NCBI GenBank assembly: GCA_910578105.1
Contig: CAJTPD010000001.1
Coordinates: 372,001 to 436,000, forward strand
Source of the DNA: an uncultured Odoribacter sp.
GTDB lineage: Bacteria > Bacteroidota > Bacteroidia > Bacteroidales > Marinifilaceae
DNA length: 64,000 nucleotides
Direction: 5' to 3'
Below, piece after piece: positions 34,642 through 44,449 of the stretch. The position numbers and the translations under genes are program-made. A model generated the notes under the pieces. It made no database searches. It was not told the origin of the DNA and saw only the letters and a list, made by a program, of their open reading frames with translations. The stretch's first letter is position 1. The number at the start of each line of letters is the position of its first letter.

Positions 34642-35388
34642 ATGAAAAGGATTGTTTTATTACGTCATGGGGAAAGTCTTTGGAATAAAGAAAACAGATT
34701 TACCGGCTGGACAGATGTTGACTTGTCAGAAAAAGGGGTAGACGAAGCGATGAAAGCAGGTGATTTAATGAGAGAAAAAGGGTTTGTATTTGATAAAGCT
34801 TATACTTCTTTTTTAAAAAGGGCCATAAAAACATTAAATGTAGTTCTTGACCGGATGAATCAGGATTGGATTCCTGTTGAAAAAAGCTGGCGTTTGAACG
34901 AAAAGCATTATGGAGCATTACAGGGATTGAATAAGGCTGAAACGGCTGAAAAATACGGGGATGAACAAGTATTGGTCTGGAGAAGAAGCTATGATATTCC
35001 GTCGCCGGCTTTATCTGCTGAGGATCCCAGAAATCCGGAGTTTGACCCGCGTTATAAAACAGTTCCTTCTGATATTTTGCCCCTTACAGAATCTTTAAAG
35101 GATACAATTAAACGGATTTTGCCTTACTGGGAAAAGGAAATTTTTCCCTCCCTGCAAATTGCAGACCAGATTTTGATAGCTGCTCATGGCAATAGCCTGC
35201 GGGGAATTATTAAATATTTGAAGCATATTTCTGACGAGGATATTGTCAGTCTGAATTTACCTACTGCAGTGCCTTATGTTTTTGATTTTGATGATGATTT
35301 GCATTTGATTCATGATTATTTTCTGGGTGATCCGGAAGAAATAGAAAAACTTATGAATGCTGTGGCAAATCAAGGAAAGAGAAAATAA
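34642..35388 (+). CDS. gpmA: 2,3-bisphosphoglycerate-dependent phosphoglycerate mutase
   Basis: The 248-residue glycolytic enzyme interconverts 3- and 2-phosphoglycerate. The phospho-histidine is in LLRHGESLWNKENRFTGW, and the second catalytic His in AHGNSLRGIIK. Length and the long insertion (RRSYDIPSP) are typical of dPGM rather than of broad histidine phosphatases. It is monocistronic and convergent with the fructose-bisphosphate aldolase gene. Confidence 0.96.
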   Translation: MKRIVLLRHGESLWNKENRFTGWTDVDLSEKGVDEAMKAGDLMREKGFVFDKAYTSFLKRAIKTLNVVLDRMNQDWIPVEKSWRLNEKHYGALQGLNKAETAEKYGDEQVLVWRRSYDIPSPALSAEDPRNPEFDPRYKTVPSDILPLTESLKDTIKRILPYWEKEIFPSLQIADQILIAAHGNSLRGIIKYLKHISDEDIVSLNLPTAVPYVFDFDDDLHLIHDYFLGDPEEIEKLMNAVANQGKRK

Positions 35389-35442
35389 CAATCCGAGAAA
35401 AGGAGAGAGGCCATTTTCTTTAATTCTGATAAGAATTCCGGA

Positions 35443-35492
35443 TGACGGACAAAAGTTTTGATAAATTATTTATCAGTGACTTTTGTTCGTCA
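35443..35492. terminator. Bidirectional terminator between gpmA and fbaB
   Basis: A stem TGACGGACAAAAGT pairs with ACTTTTGTTCGTCA (one G-U), and an inner stem TGATAAAT pairs with ATTTATCA. It lies between convergent genes. Confidence 0.8.
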
Positions 35493-35514
35493 ATGAGGAT
35501 TGTGGAGAACTTTG

Positions 35515-36576
35515 CTAAGCAAGAGTAACAGAAGGGTCGAGATAGACATCCTGGATGCAATGAAGCAGTTGTACACCTTCTTTCATACTTTTTTGAAAAG
35601 CTTTTCGTCCGGCGATAAGTCCCATTCCACCAGCCCGTTTATTTACGATAGCTGTGATGACAGCTTCTTGCAAATCGTTTCCTCCTTGTGATGCACCTCC
35701 GGAATTAATCAGTCCAATCCGGCCCATATAGCAATTAGCAACTTGATAGCGGCAAAGGTCGATGGGGTGAGCGGAAGTCAATGAGGTATATACTCGTTGG
35801 TCTGTCTTTCCGAAATTTAAGGCTGTGAATCCTCCGTTGTTTGTGGGCAATTTTTGTTTAATAATATCCGCTTGAATTGTAACTCCCAGATGATTCGCCT
35901 GTCCGGTCAGGTCGGCCGATTCATGAAAATCAACTCCATCTTTTTTAAACGCCGGATTCCGAAGATAGCACCACAAAATCGTAAGCATCCCCAGACTATG
36001 TGCAAATTCAAAAGCCTTTGCAATCTCTGTTATTTGTCTCCGGCTTTCAGATGAACCATAGTAAATGGTTGCACCAATTCCGATAGCACCCATATTCCAG
36101 CTTTCTTTTATTGTACCGAATAATACTTGGTCGTGGCCGTTGGGATAACTTAATAATTCATTGTGATTTATTTTGACGATAAAAGGAATTTTATGGGCAT
36201 ATTTCCGGGCTATGCTTCCCAGTGCTCCAAAAGTAGAAACAACCGCATTACATCCGCCTTCAATGGCCAGTTTTGCAATATTTTCCGGGTCAAAATAAAG
36301 AGGATTCGGAGCAAAAGACGCTCCTGCAGAATGTTCAATTCCCTGGTCAACAGGAAGTATGGAGAGATAACCTGTTCCGGATAAACGACCATGATTCAAA
36401 AGGTGCTGAAAGTTGTTCAGGGTAGGAATATTCCGGTCACTGTCAATCCATACCTGTTCCAATATATTCGGAGAAGGAGTATGGATGACCGATTTGTCTA
36501 TCGTTTTGCAAATGTGTTTTAAATAATATTCCTGTTTATTCCCAAGAATATCTGTAATTTTTATTGAGTTTTTCAT
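35515..36576 (-). CDS. fbaB: Class I fructose-bisphosphate aldolase (DhnA type)
   Basis: The 353-residue enzyme belongs to the DhnA/FbaB family of Schiff-base aldolases, recognised by ILPVDQGIEHSAGASF, GCNAVVSTFGALG, KINHNELLSYP and the C-terminal GLIAGRKAFQKS. It needs no metal, unlike class II enzymes. It lies after ftcD on the same strand but a very long hairpin separates them. It supplies the aldolase step between the phosphofructokinase and gpmA encoded in this window. Confidence 0.92.
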   Translation of the reverse strand: MKNSIKITDILGNKQEYYLKHICKTIDKSVIHTPSPNILEQVWIDSDRNIPTLNNFQHLLNHGRLSGTGYLSILPVDQGIEHSAGASFAPNPLYFDPENIAKLAIEGGCNAVVSTFGALGSIARKYAHKIPFIVKINHNELLSYPNGHDQVLFGTIKESWNMGAIGIGATIYYGSSESRRQITEIAKAFEFAHSLGMLTILWCYLRNPAFKKDGVDFHESADLTGQANHLGVTIQADIIKQKLPTNNGGFTALNFGKTDQRVYTSLTSAHPIDLCRYQVANCYMGRIGLINSGGASQGGNDLQEAVITAIVNKRAGGMGLIAGRKAFQKSMKEGVQLLHCIQDVYLDPSVTLA

Positions 36577-36581
36577 AATGA

Positions 36582-36645
36582 CAGATTTAAATTAAATAAC
36601 TCTTTTACGCTTTACAGAATAAAAGAGTTATTTAATTCAAATCTG
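36582..36645 (-). terminator. Very long hairpin between ftcD and fbaB
   Basis: Arms 36582-36607 and 36620-36645 pair over 26 positions with one mismatch; the inner 18 bp are perfect (ATAACTCTTTTA core) around a 12-base loop. It fills nearly all of the 86-bp gap, so it could terminate ftcD and also shape the fbaB leader. Confidence 0.75.
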
Positions 36646-36662
36646 CCTTACTAAAGACAATT

Positions 36663-38363
36663 TTAAATCTTCGCGTTTACAATTGCCAGAATTTCCGTTT
36701 CGAGCTGATTTGCTTTGGTAACAATTTCTTCACCCTGCTTAATGATATTAGCAGCAAAGTCCTTGTCATCCAATCCGGCAGCATTGATTTTAACATTCAA
36801 AAAAGCTCCCGCAACACCAGCACGTGCAGCCAAGGCTCCGACTCCGGCATCACTTACCGAATTTGGGTTGCCGATTTCAGCCATAGCTTTGGCTACAGCC
36901 ATACATTCATAACACAGCTGCATTGTTTTAAATGGTATTTCTGTTGCAAAACGGGTAGCTTCCTGAATTGCCTGTTGACGTGCACTTTTTTCCTCTTCAG
37001 TTTTCTTAGGCAATCCAAAAGCATCCATAATTTTGTTGAAGGCGTTAGTATCCTCATCAACTAATTTAATAAGTTCAGTCTGATAAAATTTGCCTTTTTC
37101 TGCCCAATTGCTGAATTCTTCCCAACGCTCATCCCAGCCCCGTTTGTGAGAAGACAGGTTAGCCACCATAGCACCTAGTGCAGCACCCATAGCTCCCATG
37201 TATGCCGAGATAGAGCCTCCGCCAGGAGCCGGAGATTCTGATGCAGTTTCGTCGGCAAAATCGGTTAAATTCATATCCACCAGCTTCTTTTTTCCTTTAT
37301 TGGCTTCATCTTCGAGTATATATTCGATGATTTTCTTGTGTGGATCAAAAGGATAAAGTTCATCCAATCCCAAAGATTTTACCGCTATTTTTATTAACTC
37401 TTTATCAGATATTCCTGTAGAACGTTGTTGTTTCCGGAGGAAATAACGTCCGGCTTCCAACATCGCATTCAAAGGAATAACCCCAACCAGTTCCGAACCT
37501 GTAACCCGAATCCCGCGGTCAGCAGCTTTACGGCACACTTCGTCGAAAGCTTCATGCATGGAAGTTACCGAAATATCTGTCAGATTCATGGAAATTTGTG
37601 CAATTCCATATTCTTCAATAAACCAACCGATAGCTTTTACAGATTTCAGTGTTCCGGGAATCATTACCGGTTTACCTTTTTCATCCAAAACTTTTTTGCC
37701 TGTGATGGGATTGCCATCCCGTTTTACACGTCCCCGCTCCCGGACGTCAAAGGCAATAGCGTTAGCCCGACGGGTAGATGTTGTATTCAGATTCACATTA
37801 TATGCCACCAGGAAATTTCGTGCACCTACAGCTGTGGCTCCGGTTTTTGCTGTCCATTCATTCAATTCGTGGGGACCAAAGTCAGGATGCCAGTTTTCAC
37901 TTGATAACCGTTCGCCTAAAGCTTCGTATTCACCGGCACGGCATGTAGCCAGGTTTTTGCGTTCCGGGACGTAAGCTGCGCTTTCGTAACAGTATACCGG
38001 AATATTTAGTTCTTCCCCTATACGTTTGGCTAATTTACGGGCATATTCAACGGTTTCTTCCATGGTAATACCTGAAACCGGAACCAAAGGACATACATCG
38101 GTAGCTCCGAACCGGGGATGTGCTCCTTTGTGCTTTGTCATATCAATTAGTTCTGCTGCCTTTTTTACTGCACGGAAAGCAGCTTCACAAACAGATTCCG
38201 GTTCCCCAACCATCGTCACAACAGTACGATTGGTTGCTTTGCCCGGGTCAACATCAATGACACTGACGCCTTCAACAGTTTTCATTGCATCCGTAATCTG
38301 ATTGATAATATGCATATCGTTTCCTTCGCTGAAATTAGGCACGCATTCAATTAGTTTTTTCAT
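36663..38363 (-). CDS. ftcD: Fused glutamate formimidoyltransferase / formiminotetrahydrofolate cyclodeaminase
   Basis: The 566-residue protein joins two activities of histidine breakdown. Residues 1 to about 330 are the formimidoyltransferase (ECVPNFSEG, DVDPGKATNRTVVT, KGAHPRFGATDVCPLVP). From about 350 on is the cyclodeaminase (FADETASESPAPGGGSISAY). The fusion mirrors the animal FTCD; many bacteria keep the two separate. It starts 40 bp after hutI and uses the formiminoglutamate made by that pathway to load tetrahydrofolate. Confidence 0.95.
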   Translation of the reverse strand: MKKLIECVPNFSEGNDMHIINQITDAMKTVEGVSVIDVDPGKATNRTVVTMVGEPESVCEAAFRAVKKAAELIDMTKHKGAHPRFGATDVCPLVPVSGITMEETVEYARKLAKRIGEELNIPVYCYESAAYVPERKNLATCRAGEYEALGERLSSENWHPDFGPHELNEWTAKTGATAVGARNFLVAYNVNLNTTSTRRANAIAFDVRERGRVKRDGNPITGKKVLDEKGKPVMIPGTLKSVKAIGWFIEEYGIAQISMNLTDISVTSMHEAFDEVCRKAADRGIRVTGSELVGVIPLNAMLEAGRYFLRKQQRSTGISDKELIKIAVKSLGLDELYPFDPHKKIIEYILEDEANKGKKKLVDMNLTDFADETASESPAPGGGSISAYMGAMGAALGAMVANLSSHKRGWDERWEEFSNWAEKGKFYQTELIKLVDEDTNAFNKIMDAFGLPKKTEEEKSARQQAIQEATRFATEIPFKTMQLCYECMAVAKAMAEIGNPNSVSDAGVGALAARAGVAGAFLNVKINAAGLDDKDFAANIIKQGEEIVTKANQLETEILAIVNAKI

Positions 38364-38403
38364 CGTGTTATCTTTTGGTTATTATTTGATTGTGTTTCTA
38401 TTG

Positions 38404-39657
38404 TTAATATTGTTCACCTTTCAGGAATATAGTCTCTATGACATTGGCCGTATAAGCATACGGAAGATATTCGATTCCGGGAAGGGGAGTGGTAATATAA
38501 AAGTTGGCAAGTTTGCCGACTGCTATACTTCCTGTTTCCTGTTGAACTCCCATTGCATAGGCTGTATTGATAGTAGTAGCATTGACAACTTCTTCCGGTA
38601 ACATTTTATAATTGATACACCCCAAAGACATAATAAATTTCATGTTCCCGGATGGGGATGAACCGGGATTATAATCTGAAGCCAAGGCAACAGGCAAACC
38701 GGCATCAATCATTTTACGGACAGGAGAATAGGGCATATTTAGAAAAAAGGCAGCTCCCGGTAAAACAGTAGGCATAGTTTCACTATTCATCAGGCTTTTG
38801 ATTTCTTCATCTCCGATATATTCCAGATGGTCTACCGAAAGAGCATCATATTTTACTCCAACTTGTACACCACCCGAATAATCCAGTTCATTAGCATGTA
38901 TCTTCGGACGCATTCCGTATTTCATACCGGCATTTAACATGCGGTCAGTATCCTCTACGGTAAAAAATCCTTTATCACAGAATACGTCGATATAGTCTGC
39001 TAATTCTTCATTAGCAACCATAGGTATCATTTCATTTATAATCAGATTTACATATTCCGTTTGCCTTCCCTTGTATTCCGCGGGTACAGCATGTGCTCCT
39101 AAAAAGGTAGATTTTATCAAAAGGGGAGTTTCGTTTTTCAGTCTGCGGATAACTCTTAACATCTTTAGCTCGCTTTCAGTATCAAGTCCGTAACCACTTT
39201 TGATTTCTACAGCTCCCGTACCAAAACCGGCGATTTCCTGGATACGTCCGAAAGCAGCCTCAAATAATTCTTCTTCTGAAGCTTTACGGATACGTTCTGC
39301 TGAATTCAGAATGCCACCGCCTCTTTTAGCAATTTCTTCATAAGAAAGTCCCCGTATTTTATCAATATATTCGATTTCACGGCTTCCGGCATAGACCAGA
39401 TGGGTATGGGAATCACAATAACAGGGCATAACCAGCCTGCCGGAAGCGTCAATTTCTTTAATTTCATCTCCATGAGCATAAATAGCCTCTGTATCCAGTT
39501 CTTTCATCGGTCCGAATCCTGCAATTCTTTCATCTTCTACCAAAAGATAAGCATCTGAAATAATTCCCAAATGTGCCATTGCTTCGCCAGCTACAAACTG
39601 CCGGGGAGATTCTTCTACCTGAATAAGTTGTTTTATATTTATAATCAGAGTTTTCAT
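38404..39657 (-). CDS. hutI: Imidazolonepropionase
   Basis: The 417-residue amidohydrolase opens imidazolonepropionate to formiminoglutamate. The metal motif is HTHLVYAGSRE, followed by RGGGILNSAERIR and the active-site blocks EIKSGYGLDTESELKML and SDYNPGSSPSGN. It precedes ftcD in the same direction, so two consecutive steps of the hut pathway are paired. Histidase (hutH) and urocanase (hutU) are not in this window. Confidence 0.95.
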   Translation of the reverse strand: MKTLIINIKQLIQVEESPRQFVAGEAMAHLGIISDAYLLVEDERIAGFGPMKELDTEAIYAHGDEIKEIDASGRLVMPCYCDSHTHLVYAGSREIEYIDKIRGLSYEEIAKRGGGILNSAERIRKASEEELFEAAFGRIQEIAGFGTGAVEIKSGYGLDTESELKMLRVIRRLKNETPLLIKSTFLGAHAVPAEYKGRQTEYVNLIINEMIPMVANEELADYIDVFCDKGFFTVEDTDRMLNAGMKYGMRPKIHANELDYSGGVQVGVKYDALSVDHLEYIGDEEIKSLMNSETMPTVLPGAAFFLNMPYSPVRKMIDAGLPVALASDYNPGSSPSGNMKFIMSLGCINYKMLPEEVVNATTINTAYAMGVQQETGSIAVGKLANFYITTPLPGIEYLPYAYTANVIETIFLKGEQY

Positions 39658-39786
39658 ATCTTCTTTTTTTTATGAATTTCAAAAGCGAAAGTATTAAAAA
39701 AAATGAATATAAAAACAGTTTAAGATAGATTTAAAACGTTTGTGAAAAGAAAAACAAAATTAATTCAATATACAAATTCCTTTCGT

Positions 39787-41208
39787 TTAACTGAATACTT
39801 GCAGACGATTGGCATCAAAACGCAAGAAAATAAATATCAGAATCGTAAATGCCCATAATGAAGAACCTCCATAGCTAAAAAAAGGCAGAGGTATTCCAAT
39901 TACCGGAGTCATTCCTATTGTCATTCCGATATTGATGGCAACATGGAAAAAAAGTATGCTGGCTACCCCGTATCCATATATTCTGGAGAAGTCTGAGCGT
40001 TGACGTTCCGCCAGATAAACAATCCGAAGAATAAAAATCATTAACAACACGATGACTACAGTAGAGCCGACAAACCCCCATTCTTCGCCAACCGTACAAA
40101 ATATAAAATCTGTACTCTGTTCCGGAACAAAATTGAATTTTGTCTGTGTCCCTTGCAAAAAGCCTTTTCCTGTGAGTCCTCCCGAACCAATAGCAATTTT
40201 TGATTGGTTTACATTGTAACCTGCACCAGTCAGGTCTGTCTCTATTCCCAACAGGTTGTTGATACGGTCTTTCTGGTGTGTCGGTAGTTTGTCAAAAGCA
40301 TAATTTACTCCGACGGTAGCACCTAAACACATCCATGAAGTTAATAAAATCAACATGATATGGCGCATTTTCCGTTTGTAGATAAAATAAATTCCCATCA
40401 GACATGTCAGTAAATAGGAATATAATAATAGACGTTCTATTCCCACTGTCATCCCTAGTAACCACCTCAGAAATAATAAAAAGGAAAAACAACCGATAAT
40501 AAACAGTACCACACGGTAAAGCTCTTGTTTATTTTGCCGGTAATACAAAAATGCAATCAAGGAACCTGCTATAATCATTGAGACAACAGTCACCGGAGGA
40601 TAAAGCAAAGTAAAAATAAAGATGGCTATTGCAATGAAACACAGCAACAAAAGAGAACCGTGTAACCCCTCTCGGTACATTACTAAAATAAAAGAACTGT
40701 ATACCAAAGCAGAACCGGCATCGGGTTGTAGCATAATCAATGCTGCAGGAATAATTAATAATAATCCCACTAATGCTAAATTACTAAACTGCATGATTTT
40801 AAATCCGTGGCGGCTCATAACGTTTGCTACTGCCAGACAAGTGGCAAATTTACCGAATTCAGAAGGTTGAATACGGATGCCACCAAGTTCAAACCATGAT
40901 TTTGCTCCATGCGATTCAGTGCCAAATACAAGAACTGCAGCCAGCAAACACATGGTCAGGACATAAATGACAAATGAAAATGCAGTAAAAAATTTACTGT
41001 CTGTAAGCATAATAAAAAAGCCCAGGACAGAGGCTGTTCCGATCCACATCAACTGTTTGCCGTAGTTTTGGGTAATATCAAAAATGCTACTGTGATTGTC
41101 GTCATATACGGCAGCATAAATATTCAGCCATCCCATAAAAACCAGAAGGGTGTATAAAAAGATAGATAACCAGTCTATGTTTTTCAGTAATTCGGTTTGC
41201 CTGTTCAT
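39787..41208 (-). CDS. rodA: Rod-shape peptidoglycan glycosyltransferase RodA
   Basis: The 473-residue SEDS protein has about ten to twelve membrane helices. Family blocks include RIQPSEFGKFATCLAVA, LQPDAGSALVY, GSGGLTGKGFLQGTQ, FVPEQSTDFIFCTVGEEWGFVGS and GIPLPFFSYGGSS. It polymerises lipid II together with the PBP2 encoded directly upstream. It is longer than E. coli RodA, with extra helices in the middle (about residues 225-290). It is the last gene of the rod-shape operon. Confidence 0.94.
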   Translation of the reverse strand: MNRQTELLKNIDWLSIFLYTLLVFMGWLNIYAAVYDDNHSSIFDITQNYGKQLMWIGTASVLGFFIMLTDSKFFTAFSFVIYVLTMCLLAAVLVFGTESHGAKSWFELGGIRIQPSEFGKFATCLAVANVMSRHGFKIMQFSNLALVGLLLIIPAALIMLQPDAGSALVYSSFILVMYREGLHGSLLLLCFIAIAIFIFTLLYPPVTVVSMIIAGSLIAFLYYRQNKQELYRVVLFIIGCFSFLLFLRWLLGMTVGIERLLLYSYLLTCLMGIYFIYKRKMRHIMLILLTSWMCLGATVGVNYAFDKLPTHQKDRINNLLGIETDLTGAGYNVNQSKIAIGSGGLTGKGFLQGTQTKFNFVPEQSTDFIFCTVGEEWGFVGSTVVIVLLMIFILRIVYLAERQRSDFSRIYGYGVASILFFHVAINIGMTIGMTPVIGIPLPFFSYGGSSLWAFTILIFIFLRFDANRLQVFS

Positions 41209-41218
41209 TGGAGGAGGG

Positions 41219-43087
41219 TTAATTTTTTACTACTTTAGTTTCACCGGTATTTAAACGTAATTCTTGGGTGAGGGCCACAGGTTCAATCAAATTAGAATTC
41301 ATCATTCTTTCTTCTATTGGTTTCTTGCGTGGGGATATCTCTCCTTTGAGGTATTTTTCCATAATCAAACCTCCGATAGGTACAGCATACTGAGCTCCGA
41401 AACCTCCGTTTTCAATATAAATAGCAATAACTATTCGGGGATTATCTTTGGGAGCAAATGCCATAAAAATAGAATGGTCAGCTCCGTGAGGATTTTCTGC
41501 CGTACCGGTTTTTCCGCAAATAACGATGGAATCTATGATTGCTCCCCGGGCTGTACCGCCTGTCGCAGCCATAGCCATCCCTTCCACAACAATATCAAAA
41601 TGCTTTCGCTCCGCATCAACAGTATATTTCCTGATTTTATCCGATTCGTCAGCGAAGGGTCGGACAATATGAGGGGTTATATAATATCCGCGGTTAGCTA
41701 ATACACAAGCCATATTTGCTATCTGAAGCGGAGTTTCCAATATTTCAGCCTGACCAATTGAAACAGAACTGATAAAACTCCATTGCCAATTCTCGGTTTT
41801 CAATTTCTGGTCATATTTACTGAGAGTAGGAACAAGTCCGCTGACTTCATTACTAAAATCAGGACAGATTTGAGTTCCCAGTCCAAAGGAACAAACAAAT
41901 TTACGCCATTCGGCATAAGAATCCCGGACACTTTTAAATTTATTACTTTCCAAAATTCTTCGCCATACATTTACAAAATAAGGATTGCAAGATTGCTGAA
42001 TAGCCTGATACAGATTGAGGGGAGAAGCATGGTTATGGCATCCCATCCGGATTGCTCCGATACTTGTTTTTGTCTTTCCATAACATTCAAAACGGGTTAA
42101 TGGTGTAATCACTCCCAATTTCAATCCATACAGAGCCTGAAGAGTTTTAAAAGTTGAGCCGGGAGGGTAGGCTCCGGAAACTGTGCGGTCGAACAAAGGT
42201 TTATTGGGATTTTGGTCTAGTTTCTTGTAATTTTTTCCCCGCTCCAATCCAATCATCAGTTGGGGATCATACCCCGGACTGGAAACTTTTAGCAGGATTT
42301 CACCTGTTTTGGGTTCTATGGCAATAATTCCCCCTCTTTTGTTCTTCATTAATTGATAAGCATATTCCTGCAATTCTATGTCCAGTGTAGTGGTCAAATT
42401 TTGTCCGACAATAGCAGGTTTGTCATGTTCCCCATCTTTGTAAGAGCCTTTAATCCGGTTGTGATTATCTACCAACAGTATTTTTTCACCTTTTGTTCCT
42501 CTCAATACTTTTTCATACGTTTTTTCCAATCCGCTGATTCCAATGTAATCACCCATAGCATACGTACTGTCTCGGTCGATTTGTGCCTGGCTTACTTCGC
42601 CAATATAACCGAATACATCAGCAGAATGTGATACATTGTATTTACGAAGTGTACGGGTTTGCATGAAAAATCCCGGATATTTGTATAATTTTTCCTGCAA
42701 TATTGCGTATTTATCAGCTGTAATCTGAGAAATCAGTACCGAAGCTTTGAAAGCAGAATAACGGCGGCACCTAATCAGGTTCTTTTTAAGAGTCTCTTTT
42801 TCTATACCAAGGATGGATATTAATTCTGTTGTATCAAAATGTTTCACCTGACGGGGAATAATCATCAGGTCATAAGCCGGTTGATTTTCTACCAGTAATT
42901 TTCCGTTCCGGTCAAAAATCAACCCCCGGGCAGGATATTGTATAGCAATTCGTTGAGAATTCAGCATGGCCTTCACCTGAAATGATTCATCAATCACCTG
43001 CATGTAAAATAAGCGAATAATGTAAATACTACACACACAAACAATAATCGCTGCCAAAACCGTCTTCCGATGTGTATATTTATTCAT
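41219..43087 (-). CDS. mrdA: Penicillin-binding protein 2
   Basis: The 622-residue transpeptidase has one N-terminal membrane helix (about residues 9-30), a dimerisation domain and a penicillin-binding domain. The three active-site motifs are STFK (Ser311-Lys314), SCN (366-368) and KTGT (526-529). It crosslinks side-wall peptidoglycan and pairs with RodA, whose gene follows 10 bp later. It lies 18 bp after mreD. Confidence 0.95.
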   Translation of the reverse strand: MNKYTHRKTVLAAIIVCVCSIYIIRLFYMQVIDESFQVKAMLNSQRIAIQYPARGLIFDRNGKLLVENQPAYDLMIIPRQVKHFDTTELISILGIEKETLKKNLIRCRRYSAFKASVLISQITADKYAILQEKLYKYPGFFMQTRTLRKYNVSHSADVFGYIGEVSQAQIDRDSTYAMGDYIGISGLEKTYEKVLRGTKGEKILLVDNHNRIKGSYKDGEHDKPAIVGQNLTTTLDIELQEYAYQLMKNKRGGIIAIEPKTGEILLKVSSPGYDPQLMIGLERGKNYKKLDQNPNKPLFDRTVSGAYPPGSTFKTLQALYGLKLGVITPLTRFECYGKTKTSIGAIRMGCHNHASPLNLYQAIQQSCNPYFVNVWRRILESNKFKSVRDSYAEWRKFVCSFGLGTQICPDFSNEVSGLVPTLSKYDQKLKTENWQWSFISSVSIGQAEILETPLQIANMACVLANRGYYITPHIVRPFADESDKIRKYTVDAERKHFDIVVEGMAMAATGGTARGAIIDSIVICGKTGTAENPHGADHSIFMAFAPKDNPRIVIAIYIENGGFGAQYAVPIGGLIMEKYLKGEISPRKKPIEERMMNSNLIEPVALTQELRLNTGETKVVKN

Positions 43088-43105
43088 AGTTCAATTTCCG
43101 GTGAA

Positions 43106-43612
43106 TTAATTTTGTTTTTTCTTCAACGCAATAAAGTAATACAATAAGATGATAAAAGTAGAAGCAAGTGTACTGCACACAATCCTCAGCAAAGTAATAA
43201 AAAAATCATGAAAGGTAAACACCTCACCCAACATTAGCACTACATTAAAAATGAAAGTTGAAATCAATATATATTTAAAAAACCAACCAAAATCACTGAT
43301 TCTTTGCTTTCCCTGAATGTCATCTATCTGTTCCCGGTTAGAAGTCAGCATCAATAAACGTGGCCGAATATAGGCTATTAAAGTGGTTGCGGCTGCATGA
43401 ATTCCCATCGTATGATTTGCTAAATCCAGAAAAAATCCCAGAAAAAAACCGAAAAAAAGGATAGTGGCATTCCGAAGCCGGTAAGGCAAAATATAGATTG
43501 CCAAAATATAAATATTGATATATACGTAGGAGTGAAGCTGTATATTGTCCAAAATGGTCAGTTGAAGTAACAGCAGCATAACCAAGTGTAAGAAAAATTT
43601 CAGATTACTCAT
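43106..43612 (-). CDS. mreD: Rod-shape protein MreD
   Basis: The 168-residue hydrophobic protein has about five membrane helices and the short basic loops typical of MreD. The start is set at the ATG at 43612, which overlaps the mreC stop (ATGAGTAA), a translational-coupling layout. The longer frame from 43660 would add 16 polar residues encoded inside mreC and is less likely. Identification rests on hydrophobic profile and operon position. Confidence 0.88.
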   Translation of the reverse strand: MSNLKFFLHLVMLLLLQLTILDNIQLHSYVYINIYILAIYILPYRLRNATILFFGFFLGFFLDLANHTMGIHAAATTLIAYIRPRLLMLTSNREQIDDIQGKQRISDFGWFFKYILISTFIFNVVLMLGEVFTFHDFFITLLRIVCSTLASTFIILLYYFIALKKKQN

Positions 43613-44438
43613 AACTTTCGTTTTCCAATTGTCGCTGTTCCTGTCTTTTTGTATGTGCAATCACGTATACATCCAGGATTCTTTTAAAATCAGTTGCGAG
43701 TTTTACTTTTATTGAAAGAAAATTAGCTGTCTCCTTGTTTACTGATTCTACAAACCCAATCAATCTACCTTCGGGAAATATGGTGGAAAAACCGGAAGTA
43801 ACAATAGTATCTCCAACCATTGCATTCACGTGAAAAGGAATATCATTCAAATAAGAGTAGCGGTAATCGTTGCCATCCCATTGTAAAGAACCGTAATATC
43901 CGTTTTTCTGGATTTTTGCCGATACCCTTAAATTTGTATTAATCAGAGGCAATACTTTAGCGTAATGCTTACTGACTCTTTCAACAACTCCAATAACTCC
44001 TTCGCTGGAACACACAGCCATTTCGGGTTGTATGCCATCATCACTTCCTTTGTCAATAGTAATGTAATTTTTAGTTTTATTAAATCCGGCATTAACGATG
44101 TCTGCTGTTTTGAATACATAGGCTGCATCTGTCGAATCTATTTTTTTCCATAATGTATCTGCCTGTGCCAATTCACAGATTACTTTCAATTTTTCGATTT
44201 GATTCCTTAGGTTGGTATTCTCTGCAACTAATTTTTCATTAGCAACTTTCAGATAAAGATAATCGTCAATTTCAGTAACGACAGCAGAAATAGTACTAAA
44301 AAAAGAAGTTGTATATCCTGAAAACACAGTTCTCTGATAGTTATTGTGTAAAACTATCAGAGAAAAGGAGAGGGCTTCCAGTAATATAAAAATTATGGTA
44401 AAATGATATTTTAATATCAGTTTGATAATTTCTTTCAC
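43605..44438 (-). CDS. mreC: Rod-shape protein MreC
   Basis: The 277-residue protein has one membrane helix near the N terminus (about 12-30), a coiled-coil segment (about 65-90, ENTNLRNQIEKLK) and a beta-rich periplasmic domain with GSDDGIQPEMAVCSSEGVIG and GDTIVTSGFSTIFPEGRLIG. The start codon is GTG at 44438. Its 3' end overlaps mreD by eight bases. It bridges MreB to the periplasmic wall machinery. Confidence 0.93.
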   Translation of the reverse strand: MKEIIKLILKYHFTIIFILLEALSFSLIVLHNNYQRTVFSGYTTSFFSTISAVVTEIDDYLYLKVANEKLVAENTNLRNQIEKLKVICELAQADTLWKKIDSTDAAYVFKTADIVNAGFNKTKNYITIDKGSDDGIQPEMAVCSSEGVIGVVERVSKHYAKVLPLINTNLRVSAKIQKNGYYGSLQWDGNDYRYSYLNDIPFHVNAMVGDTIVTSGFSTIFPEGRLIGFVESVNKETANFLSIKVKLATDFKRILDVYVIAHTKRQEQRQLENESYE

Positions 44439-44449
44439 AACCTGGAAGT

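Noticed and set aside
43613..43660. Longer MreD start at 43660
   Set aside because: It adds polar residues encoded inside mreC, while ATG 43612 gives the usual overlap with the mreC stop.
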